Source: Octadecabacter sp. (lineage in GTDB: Bacteria; Pseudomonadota; Alphaproteobacteria; Rhodobacterales; Rhodobacteraceae). From it: 15,502 nucleotides of DNA. A program made the position numbers and the translations under genes. Location of the stretch: the NCBI GenBank assembly GCA_003533975.1, contig DQCL01000290.1, positions 5,262-20,763 on the forward strand. Direction: 5' to 3'. The notes below the pieces were generated by a model, which did not search any database, was not told the DNA's origin, and saw nothing but the letters and a program-made list of their open reading frames with translations. Below are positions 7,907 through 14,114 of the stretch, in pieces (positions within the stretch are counted from its first letter, which is position 1; the number at the start of each line of letters is the position of its first letter).

Positions 7907-8479
7907 CTATTCAGTCGGTGCATTTGCATTGCGACCCGCGATGATAACGCTGATCGAATAGGCTGTTTGAGGCTCTAATCCGGCCAAAATTGCCGCTGCT
8001 GCTTCGGGGCGCATTCTGACAAGGAAACCGGATGCAAAGTCAGGGGACATTTCCTGAAAAAGGCTTGCAGCATCGGCGGGCTTCATGTTTTCGTAAACAG
8101 CGGTCAACCGCATGACATCACTGTCGTTCGCAGTTTCTGAAAGAGTGAGTGCCGCAAGAAGAGATTGCTCAGCTGCCTCTAGTTCAGCCAATCGTTTTGT
8201 GACTTCTTCTTCCGCTACGCTTAACGCAAGAAACCTATCCCCTAACGCCACTTCCCGTTCAGAAACCCGATTCTCGCGGGCCTGTAACGCCGCCAACAAA
8301 GGCTCAATCTCGGGCGCCTGAGGTGTGTCTTCAGACTGATGAGTTTCAGCCGTTTCCATCTGCTCCTCAGCAAATGCAATTGCTGGACCCATACCGGTTC
8401 CGAGCCGAACACCACCCGACGCGAACAACAGCGCCGCCGCAAAGATGAGAACGTTTTTGGGTTTTCTAGACACGGGCAT
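7907..8479 (-). CDS. motE: MotE-family protein
   Basis: A 190-residue protein from ATG at 8479. It has an N-terminal hydrophobic segment (roughly residues 9-23, then a small-residue stretch to about 37) acting as signal or anchor, an acidic linker, a coiled coil from about 57 to 112, and a C-terminal helical unit. That unit begins VYENMKPADAASLFQEM and continues through FLVRMRPEAAAAILAGLEP, the repeated Met-Lys/Arg-Pro pattern typical of MotE and the related MgtE N-terminal fold. In Sinorhizobium MotE is a periplasmic chaperone for the motility protein MotC. Start choice is open: a TTG at 8488 (three codons earlier, overlapping the upstream stop as TTGA) has AAGGG only four bases away, while ATG 8479 has it 13 bases away. 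The upstream gene is the 117-residue membrane protein, and downstream a 66-base gap leads to motA. Confidence 0.88.
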   Translation of the reverse strand: MPVSRKPKNVLIFAAALLFASGGVRLGTGMGPAIAFAEEQMETAETHQSEDTPQAPEIEPLLAALQARENRVSEREVALGDRFLALSVAEEEVTKRLAELEAAEQSLLAALTLSETANDSDVMRLTAVYENMKPADAASLFQEMSPDFASGFLVRMRPEAAAAILAGLEPQTAYSISVIIAGRNANAPTE

Positions 8480-8484
8480 GGAGG

Positions 8485-8838
8485 TCAAGCATCCCTTGAA
8501 ACGAGCGGTTGGCGAACAAAGAACGGATCTGTTGGGCGTTCGGATTTCACGGGCTCGGGTAGATCGTGCAAGGATGCGATCAACAGCTCCAATCGTTTGG
8601 CGGCATCTTGTGCGGACTGTGATTGCGTTGCGAGCGACGTTGCCGAGGTCGCCGATGCTGCCTCCGCCTTAATGAGCGCCTTAGAAAGTTCATCGACTTG
8701 TACAGACAGAACTGCAATCGCCCCACCAACACCATTTTCAAGGTCGGTGAAACGCCGCAGTCGACGCGACAATACAAAGCAATAAAATCCAACGGCCAAC
8801 GCCCCCGCTGCGAGAAGAATATCTGCGATAAACGCCAT
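8485..8838 (-). CDS. Small membrane-anchored coiled-coil protein between fliL and motE
   Basis: A 117-residue protein with one N-terminal membrane segment (residues about 4-23), a short basic patch (SRRLRR) that would sit in the cytoplasm, and a helical Ala/Ser/Gln-rich stretch (about 35-90) of coiled-coil character. A Pro-rich tail follows (LPEPVKSERPTDPFF). From memory it resembles the DUF6468-type proteins found in alphaproteobacterial flagellar loci; I could not check this. The start ATG at 8838 has a good ribosome site (AAGGG, six-base spacer) 12 bases after the fliL stop. Its TGA at 8487-8485 abuts the motE start region. No catalytic motif is visible. Co-location with fliL, motE and motA suggests an accessory role at the stator or basal body, which is inference only. 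Confidence 0.85.
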   Translation of the reverse strand: MAFIADILLAAGALAVGFYCFVLSRRLRRFTDLENGVGGAIAVLSVQVDELSKALIKAEAASATSATSLATQSQSAQDAAKRLELLIASLHDLPEPVKSERPTDPFFVRQPLVSRDA

Positions 8839-8850
8839 AACTGACCCTTT

Positions 8851-9348
8851 CTAGTTCAGTACAAATTCCATGATGAGAATGTCTTTCACGCGCCCGTCGC
8901 CAACGACGACCTGAACCCGCCTGAGCATTTGAGCGCGGAGCCGAATCAATGCGGTCGGATCTTCAAGTTCCGCCACCCGCACGGCACGCAAGTAACCGTT
9001 CAGGACATCGACAATCCGAGGCATCAGATCTGTTACCTCCTGAGAAAACGCAGGTTCAACTTCAAGCTGCGCCGTGAACAGCAAATGTTTGGCTTGAGCA
9101 TGCTCAGGCAAGTTGATGACAAGCGTCTCCATTGGCACAAATGCCAGTTCAGGAAGGTCTTCAGCAATCGGCGCAACCTCTTCATGTGCTTCTTCGCTTG
9201 ATCCACCGATCATCCCCGACTGCACGGCAAAAAACCCGCCGCCACCGCCAAGAATCGCCAGAACAAAGCCGAGAATCAGAGGCATCTTTGACGCCTTCTT
9301 CGGTGCTTCTTCACCTGTATCATCTGTTGGTTTGTCGATTTCAGCCAT
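8851..9348 (-). CDS. fliL: FliL, stator-associated basal body protein
   Basis: FliL surrounds or stabilises the stator in the flagellar motor. The 165-residue product has an acidic cytoplasmic N-terminus (about 1-20), a single Gly-rich membrane segment (about 22-48), an acidic linker, and a periplasmic domain. The domain contains ETLVINLPEH, LLFTAQLEVEP, the PRIVDVLNGYLRAV helix and the characteristic C-terminal end ILIMEFVLN. I chose ATG 9348 because it has AAGGA at 9361-9357 with an eight-base spacer. The frame stays open to 9492, but the extra 48 residues are basic and unlike FliL, and would overlap fliF. It is the first gene of the minus-strand operon, read from the divergent region that holds a CtrA-like box. 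The locus has a second FliL-type gene at its far left end. Confidence 0.95.
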   Translation of the reverse strand: MAEIDKPTDDTGEEAPKKASKMPLILGFVLAILGGGGGFFAVQSGMIGGSSEEAHEEVAPIAEDLPELAFVPMETLVINLPEHAQAKHLLFTAQLEVEPAFSQEVTDLMPRIVDVLNGYLRAVRVAELEDPTALIRLRAQMLRRVQVVVGDGRVKDILIMEFVLN

Positions 9349-9392
9349 GTGCACGGTCCTTATGTGTCTTCTCCTCATTACCGTGAAATGCA

Positions 9393-9407
9393 CTAACCGA
9401 TTGTTAA
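9393..9407 (+). promoter_or_regulatory. CtrA-like binding site
   Basis: The sequence ctaaccgattgttaa matches the CtrA consensus TTAA-N7-TTAA at seven of eight positions (CTAA-N7-TTAA). On the other strand it reads TTAA-N7-TTAG. CtrA is the alphaproteobacterial cell-cycle response regulator that controls flagellar genes in Caulobacter and motility in several Rhodobacteraceae. The site lies 45 bases from the fliL start and 58 bases from the fliF start. It could therefore govern both operons. Match and position are seen directly; binding is inferred. Confidence 0.65.
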
Positions 9408-9450
9408 TCCTGTGCAGTCTATTGATGGGCATCGGCAGAAAGCCATTGTT

Positions 9451-9456
9451 AGGGAG
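9451..9456 (+). promoter_or_regulatory. Ribosome binding site that fixes the fliF TTG start
   Basis: AGGGAG lies eight bases before the TTG at 9465. A stop codon (TAG, 9450-9452) in the same frame closes off any earlier start. The first in-frame ATG downstream (9559) would remove the first membrane segment. The TTG is thus the only sensible start. Confidence 0.8.
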
Positions 9457-9464
9457 AAACCCGC

Positions 9465-11060
9465 TTGGGAAGCGCAAACACAATCTGGGCAAGCTTAGAC
9501 AGCCGCCGTCGAATCACAGTGATCGGGGCATCGCTCGCGGTTTTCGTCGCAGTTTTATTCATGGCACGCGCCACCACGTCGTCCGATCTTGCGCTGTTAT
9601 ATGCGGGTCTGGACAATGCAACGGCCGGTGATGTCATCACGGCATTAGATCAGCGCGGCGTGGCATACGACGTTCAGGGTGGGTCTATCTTTGTCCCCGC
9701 TGCTGATCGTGATCGGCTCAGAATGACATTGGCCGGCGAGGGGCTGCCCGCGAACAGTTCTCAGGGGTATGAGCTGCTGGACAACCTTTCGGGTTTTGGC
9801 ACGACATCGCAGATGTTTGATGCGGCTTACTGGCGCGCGAAAGAAGGTGAGCTAGCAAGAACAATCCTAGCCAGCCCGCATATTCGGGCGGCGCGCGTTC
9901 ATATTTCCGCAACTTCTGCGCAACCCTTTCGGCGAGAACAAGCACCCACCGCTGCGGTGACGGTCACCACGGTCATCGGGTCATTGAATGTTGGTCAGGC
10001 CGATGCGCTCCGTTTTCTTGTGGCCTCTGCGGTTCCAGGTCTGGCACCAACGGACGTTGCGGTTATTGATGGCGTGGGTGGCCTCATTTCCAGTACTGAC
10101 GGCAATTCAAACACGGCAGATGCGCACGAAAGAGTCGCGGAGTTGCGAAGTCGCGTTGAACGCTTATTGGCAGCGCGTGTAGGCCCCGGGAATGCGGTTG
10201 TCGAAGTCAGTGTCGACACAGTGACTGAAACCGAATCTATCATCGAACGAAGCTTTGATCCTGAAACGCGCGTTGCGATCAGTACCGAGGTTCAAGAAAG
10301 CAGCGCGTCATCGCAGGATAGTATGTCCGGCGACGTTACCATTGCGTCCAATTTGCCGGACGGTGACGCGGCAGGGAACGCTGGTGCCGCGTCCAATGAA
10401 AACACCGAGAGTAGGTCGGTGACCAATTATGAAGTTTCCGAAACACAACGCGAAGTGCTTCGAAGTCCTGGCGCGGTAAAGCGAATTAGTGTCGCCGTGT
10501 TGGTTAACAGTGTGACGTCAGTCGATGGTGCCGGCGAAACGATCGTTACTGCCCGCCCTGCAGAAGAGCTCGAAGATCTGCGCCTTTTGGTTGCGTCTGC
10601 TGTTGGCCTTGATGAAGGTCGAGGCGACGAAATCACTATTCGTTCTATGGCATTTGAGGCCCTACCCGCCGTGGGGACTGAGGCTGGCATGGGCGAAATT
10701 CCGTCCCCACCGCTCAACATCATGCGATTGGTGCAAACAGGTGTTCTGGCGCTCGTGGCCTTGATCCTAGGTCTGTTTGTGGTGCGACCCATTCTGACGT
10801 CTAACCGCACGACACCTAACTTACTCGACAATAGCGGTGCTGGGGTTTCCAGCCCAGCTTTGGGATCAGACCCAACTGTAATTGATGGAACTGCGTCGCC
10901 AGTGCAATCACTTGCACCATCCCCGAGTATTGCCGGCAGCTCGGCCCCGGCTGACGACCCTGTTGATCTCCTCCGTGGTCTGATTGAGGACCGCCGTGAT
11001 GAAGCCGTTCAAGTTTTACAGAGCTGGATTGACGAACCAAATCCGGAGCCTTCGGAATGA
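9465..11060 (+). CDS. fliF: FliF, flagellar MS-ring protein
   Basis: FliF forms the MS ring in the inner membrane, the platform for the C-ring and the housing of the export gate. The 531-residue product has a first membrane segment at about 17-34, then the YscJ-type ring domains. The YscJ-type hallmarks are LLYAGLDNATAGDVI, the YELLDNLSGFGTTSQMFDAAYWRAKEGELAR region (in parts, about 102-132) and ARVHIS (about 143-148). A low-complexity Ser/Asn/Glu loop lies around 285-325. The second membrane segment is at about 422-441, and a cytoplasmic tail ends in the FliG-binding helices (DPVDLLRGLIEDRRDEAVQVL, from about 498). The start codon is TTG with a strong ribosome site. It is the first gene of the plus-strand operon and overlaps fliH by four bases (ATGA). 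Length is close to the Rhodobacteraceae norm. Confidence 0.98.
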   Translation: MGSANTIWASLDSRRRITVIGASLAVFVAVLFMARATTSSDLALLYAGLDNATAGDVITALDQRGVAYDVQGGSIFVPAADRDRLRMTLAGEGLPANSSQGYELLDNLSGFGTTSQMFDAAYWRAKEGELARTILASPHIRAARVHISATSAQPFRREQAPTAAVTVTTVIGSLNVGQADALRFLVASAVPGLAPTDVAVIDGVGGLISSTDGNSNTADAHERVAELRSRVERLLAARVGPGNAVVEVSVDTVTETESIIERSFDPETRVAISTEVQESSASSQDSMSGDVTIASNLPDGDAAGNAGAASNENTESRSVTNYEVSETQREVLRSPGAVKRISVAVLVNSVTSVDGAGETIVTARPAEELEDLRLLVASAVGLDEGRGDEITIRSMAFEALPAVGTEAGMGEIPSPPLNIMRLVQTGVLALVALILGLFVVRPILTSNRTTPNLLDNSGAGVSSPALGSDPTVIDGTASPVQSLAPSPSIAGSSAPADDPVDLLRGLIEDRRDEAVQVLQSWIDEPNPEPSE

Positions 11061-11614
11061 ACACGTCACGCATTCAGCTAGAAAAATTTGAGGGCGATAA
11101 TGCAAGCACACAATTCGAAAGCTCCGAGTATCGGCGAGGTAAGGCTGATGGATTGGTCCAAGCCGAAGCCGATAATAGCACCAAGATCGCGCAATCCATT
11201 AGTGAGATTTCGTCCACGCTGAGCGATATGGCGTTTGGGTATGAAGAAGCCCGTCACCACATTCTTGGGCAACTGCAACCGCTGGTTCGCCAAATCTCAG
11301 ACAAGGTTCTACCCAACATCGCTAAGGTCGGGTTTGGCGCGCACCTGTCCGAGTTTATCAACCTTGAGCTCGAGAAGTCAGCAAGCTTGCCCATTCAAAT
11401 TGGAGTGGCGCCTGACGTTTTGCAAACACTGGATGACCTTGATGACTACGATCATTGCGTTTTCGTTTCCGACCCGAAACTTCAGGATGGACAAGCCGTC
11501 ATCCAGCAAGAACACGTCGAAGTTTTTTTGGACATCCCTTCATTAATTCTCGACCTTCAAACCGCATTAAACGGGCTTGAAAGCCCTGAAAGGAGTACCT
11601 CCAATGGAGAATGA
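11057..11614 (+). CDS. fliH: FliH-like export ATPase regulator
   Basis: A soluble 185-residue protein with a charged helical N-terminal half (residues about 1-75; EYRRGKADGLVQAEAD, then a Ser/Ile-rich helix) and an alpha/beta C-terminal half. Key C-terminal segments are LQPLVRQISDKVLPNIAKVGFGAHL, PIQIGVAPDVLQTL and a final HVEVFLDIPSLILDLQTAL. This is the layout of FliH/YscL, which binds the FliI ATPase and tethers it to the C-ring through FliN. Sequence similarity to enterobacterial FliH is weak by eye, so the call leans on domain layout and the fliF-fliH-fliN order. The start ATG at 11057 overlaps the fliF stop as ATGA, and its end overlaps fliN by 11 bases. No FliI gene is in the window. 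Confidence 0.82.
   Translation: MNTSRIQLEKFEGDNASTQFESSEYRRGKADGLVQAEADNSTKIAQSISEISSTLSDMAFGYEEARHHILGQLQPLVRQISDKVLPNIAKVGFGAHLSEFINLELEKSASLPIQIGVAPDVLQTLDDLDDYDHCVFVSDPKLQDGQAVIQQEHVEVFLDIPSLILDLQTALNGLESPERSTSNGE
11590..11595 (+). promoter_or_regulatory. Ribosome binding site that fixes the fliN start
   Basis: AAGGAG lies eight bases before ATG 11604 inside the end of fliH. This favours the ATG over the in-frame TTG at 11577, which has no such element. Confidence 0.75.
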
Positions 11615-11885
11615 AGCGCCTGTGACCCCCTCCAATCCACTGCAAAATGTCCCAATCGAAGTTACGATCTCAGTGGGTCGTGCGCGCCCCCTTGTTCGGG
11701 ACCTTTTAGAGCTGGGAGAGAATGCCATTCTGCCGCTTGATAAACGTATTGATGACCCTGTTGATTTGTTGGTCGGTGGCCGCTTGATCGCGCGCGGGCA
11801 ACTTGAACAGCTTGAAGGAAGCGAGTCAGGGCAACTCGCGGTGCGCCTCACGGAAGTAATTGCTCCAGGTCAGCATGAGAACTAA
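11604..11885 (+). CDS. fliN: FliN, flagellar C-ring/switch protein
   Basis: FliN, with FliM and FliG, forms the rotor switch and also docks FliH during export. The 93-residue product is essentially a single SpoA domain: IEVTISVGRARPLVRDLLEL (about 17-36), a NAILPLDKRIDDPVDLLVGGRLIARGQL core (about 38-65) and a VRLTEVI end. The PVD-hydrophobic-VGGRLIARG segment is the strongest mark. The chosen ATG at 11604 has the AAGGAG site, giving a short N-terminal tail typical of small FliN proteins. It overlaps fliH by 11 bases and fliP by 11 bases. FliM and FliG are not in the window. Confidence 0.95.
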   Translation: MENEAPVTPSNPLQNVPIEVTISVGRARPLVRDLLELGENAILPLDKRIDDPVDLLVGGRLIARGQLEQLEGSESGQLAVRLTEVIAPGQHEN

Positions 11886-12612
11886 AGGCATCATCCTCGC
11901 GGTTGCTTTGATCGGCACAATATTCGTGGTGAATCCGGCCTTCGCGCAAGACGTATCAATCACACTCGATGACAATGGATCTCTCGCGACGAGGTCGATT
12001 CAATTGTTTGTCTTGATGACGATCCTGAGCATCGTTCCCGGCATCGCTATCATGATTACTTGTTTTCCGTTCATGGTGACCGTCTTGTCAATTCTGCGGC
12101 AAGGAATTGGGCTGCAACAAGCGCCTCCAAACATGCTCATCATAAGTCTTGCATTGTTTCTAACGTACTTCGTGATGGAGCCTGTTTTCGTTGCTGCTTG
12201 GACATCCGGAATAGATCCGCTTCTCAACGATGGCGTGCCTCTCGAAGACGCGTTTGTTCGCACGATGGAACCCTTTAGGTCCTTTATGGCAAATCGGATT
12301 GCGCCAGATACCTTTGAAGAACTTGCAAGCCTGAGGCCAAACCCAGTTACCAATCAGTCGATTGAAACGTCCCCATTGTCGGTTCTCATCCCATCATTCC
12401 TGTTGAGTGAAATTGAACGCGCATTTCAAATTGGGTTTATCGTTTTTCTTCCGTTTCTAGTTATCGACCTTGTTGTTGCGGCCGTCTTAATGTCGATGGG
12501 AATGATGATGGTGCCTCCTGCCATCGTATCGCTACCATTCAAGCTCGCCTTTTTTGTCGTCGCAGATGGTTGGAGTTTGATCGCAGCCAGCCTTGTGCGT
12601 AACTATCTCTGA
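11875..12612 (+). CDS. fliP: FliP, flagellar export gate protein
   Basis: FliP forms the main part of the export-gate pore with FliQ and FliR. The 245-residue product begins with a cleavable signal peptide (residues 1-24, AFA before the cut), normal for FliP. It continues with the family's first helix region (VLSILRQGIGLQQAPPN and ISLALFLTYFVMEPVF), a periplasmic loop of about 100 residues, and the C-terminal signature FLVIDLVVAAVLMSMGMM followed by VPPAIVSLPFKLAFFVVADGW. I chose ATG 11875, which has AGG five bases before it. The in-frame TTG at 11860 would add five residues before the signal peptide. It overlaps fliN by 11 bases and is the last gene of this operon, converging on hemY with 23 bases between. 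Confidence 0.97.
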   Translation: MRTKGIILAVALIGTIFVVNPAFAQDVSITLDDNGSLATRSIQLFVLMTILSIVPGIAIMITCFPFMVTVLSILRQGIGLQQAPPNMLIISLALFLTYFVMEPVFVAAWTSGIDPLLNDGVPLEDAFVRTMEPFRSFMANRIAPDTFEELASLRPNPVTNQSIETSPLSVLIPSFLLSEIERAFQIGFIVFLPFLVIDLVVAAVLMSMGMMMVPPAIVSLPFKLAFFVVADGWSLIAASLVRNYL

Positions 12613-12635
12613 GCGTCTTTAAAACCTGAAACGCG

Positions 12636-14096
12636 TTAAGTCTCTTCTTCAGAGTCCAACGCTTCTTCAACGATCTCTGCCTCAACGATCTCGCTATCGG
12701 AACCAGACATCGGCGTTGCAGTTTGCCCGACAATCAAAGGAAGCATTTCAACACCAGCTGGCATAGCAACCTCGCCTTTTGGCGGCTCGCGCCATGACAA
12801 CGTGTCAAACCCAGAGCAATTTGTGCAGACAGGCGCCCAAGTGGAATGAATATTCTGGCAATTGTCACAGATCCATTGTGGACCGCGTGGCGCCGTCAGA
12901 GCTTTGGTCAGCCATCCGCGTACAACCGCGTCATCGGAACCTTCCCCCCGCTCAATCGCAGCCATGATTGTCAGGCTACGCGATGTTGGCGCCTCAGAGA
13001 CGAGTTCAGTGATCGCACGTCGAGCTTCGGGAAAGTCCTCTGCAGCGATGTTTAGCTCGGCCAGCAGCATCTTCGTTTCCGGATTTTCCGGTTGCAGTTT
13101 TGTCAGCGCGCGGAACCGCTTAAGGCGTGCTACCGGCGTTTCATCTGGTGCAATGGCCGCGAACGCCGCTGCCAGATCAGGGTGGGGTGAAACATCCCAC
13201 GCCTTTTTCAAAACACGGGTCGCAGCACGTGCGTTGCTTTTTTCAATGTACGTTTCTGCCGCCATCACTGCCGCTGGAATTAGATCTGGTGACATTCGGT
13301 TGGCTTCAATCGCTGCATCTTGCGCTTCAGCGGTTTGACCATCTTCGAACACGCCTTTTGCTTCAGAAAGCGCAAGTACCGCATCGCGGCGCTTGTGAAC
13401 GTTGCGTGGTAACTGTCCTGTCTTAAGCTTGGCCGACAACGTGGCACGAGCGCCTTTCCAGTCGGAACTTTCTGCCTGCAAGCGCAGCAATGTATCCTGA
13501 GTCTCGACGTGCTTCGGCTTAATGGAAAATGCCTTTTCAGCAAGCAAAAGCGCGGTGTCCGTGTCGCCTTCTTCCAGCTTTTGCTTCATGATACCACGCA
13601 CACCAACAAAGCGTGTTTTATCGTCTTCGAGCAGTTTACGGTATGTCTGCTCAGCGGTCTTACGATCACCAGCAAGTTCGGCAGCTTGGGCCGTCAACAA
13701 GTTGGTTAATTCTGGACGCTCCAAGAATTTTTCCGCGCGGTTTGCCTTGGCCATCGCCAAACGGCCTTCACCAGACGCAAGTGCCATCATGCCCTCGGAA
13801 AGTGCTTCGAAACCCTTGCGTTCGCGGTTACGAGAAAAGTAGCGCGAGATCGCGGTTTCATCGCCATTGAGAAACTTGAACGCTGCAACCACCAGACCGA
13901 TCAGCTTGAACATCAGCCACACCAAAGCGACCAAAATGATCAATCCGATCACCATTTCGATAACCGAGAACGAAGCCGCTTTACCGCCGATATCAATCGT
14001 GGCGCTGCCATCCATATCCATCAACAAGGTGGCACCGAACGTGGCAGCCATAATAACGGCTACAAAGGCCAAAATCTTTAATAGGGACCAGATCAT
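12636..14096 (-). CDS. hemY: HemY-like membrane TPR protein with C-terminal zinc ribbon
   Basis: A 486-residue protein of the heme-operon HemY_N/TPR family. This is not protoporphyrinogen oxidase, despite the shared name. It has two N-terminal membrane segments (about 4-26 and 45-72) flanking a short periplasmic loop. A cytoplasmic array of TPR-like helical pairs follows (about 95-400, for example LEDDKTRFVGVRG, LAEKAFSIKPKHVETQ, LTKLQPENPETKMLLAELNI). Then comes a four-cysteine cluster at 410, 413, 424 and 427 (CxxC-N10-CxxC within WICDNC...VCTNC) and a long acidic tail. The membrane anchor, TPR array and terminal rubredoxin-like metal site resemble LapB/YciM, the E. coli regulator of LPS synthesis. 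The start ATG has GAGG ten bases upstream, 18 bases after mic60. The role in tetrapyrrole metabolism rests on operon context only. Confidence 0.9.
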   Translation of the reverse strand: MIWSLLKILAFVAVIMAATFGATLLMDMDGSATIDIGGKAASFSVIEMVIGLIILVALVWLMFKLIGLVVAAFKFLNGDETAISRYFSRNRERKGFEALSEGMMALASGEGRLAMAKANRAEKFLERPELTNLLTAQAAELAGDRKTAEQTYRKLLEDDKTRFVGVRGIMKQKLEEGDTDTALLLAEKAFSIKPKHVETQDTLLRLQAESSDWKGARATLSAKLKTGQLPRNVHKRRDAVLALSEAKGVFEDGQTAEAQDAAIEANRMSPDLIPAAVMAAETYIEKSNARAATRVLKKAWDVSPHPDLAAAFAAIAPDETPVARLKRFRALTKLQPENPETKMLLAELNIAAEDFPEARRAITELVSEAPTSRSLTIMAAIERGEGSDDAVVRGWLTKALTAPRGPQWICDNCQNIHSTWAPVCTNCSGFDTLSWREPPKGEVAMPAGVEMLPLIVGQTATPMSGSDSEIVEAEIVEEALDSEEET

Positions 14097-14114
14097 CAGG
14101 GAACCGCCTCAGGT

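Larger units (their letters stand above)
9349..9464. promoter_or_regulatory. Divergent fliL/fliF control region
   Basis: These 116 bases separate the two oppositely directed flagellar operons and must hold the promoters for both unless a distant promoter reads in. They contain the CtrA-like box described separately, the fliL ribosome site (9357-9361) and the fliF ribosome site (9451-9456). I do not see a convincing sigma-54 pair (GG and GC 10 bases apart in the right context) or a strong sigma-70 pair. An activator-dependent promoter is therefore likely. Confidence 0.7.

Noticed and set aside
7884..7910. A second CtrA site before motA (ttaa at 7887-7890).
   Set aside because: The partner half-site at the required seven-base spacing is tctt, not TTAA, so the match is no better than chance.
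9349..9492. A 48-residue N-terminal extension of fliL (starting at 9492).
   Set aside because: The extension is basic and unlike FliL, would run through the control region and into fliF, and ATG 9348 has a well-spaced AAGGA site.
11577..11603. An upstream TTG start for fliN at 11577.
   Set aside because: ATG 11604 has AAGGAG at eight bases; the TTG has no comparable site and adds no FliN-like sequence.
12613..12635. A bidirectional terminator between fliP and hemY (gcgt ... acgc with an A/T-rich middle).
   Set aside because: Only about four base pairs form, with no T-run in either direction, so it does not look like an intrinsic terminator.
12636..14096. Protoporphyrinogen oxidase as the function of the gene called hemY.
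   Set aside because: The protein has membrane, TPR and zinc-ribbon features and no FAD-binding GxGxxG region; it belongs to the unrelated HemY_N/TPR family.
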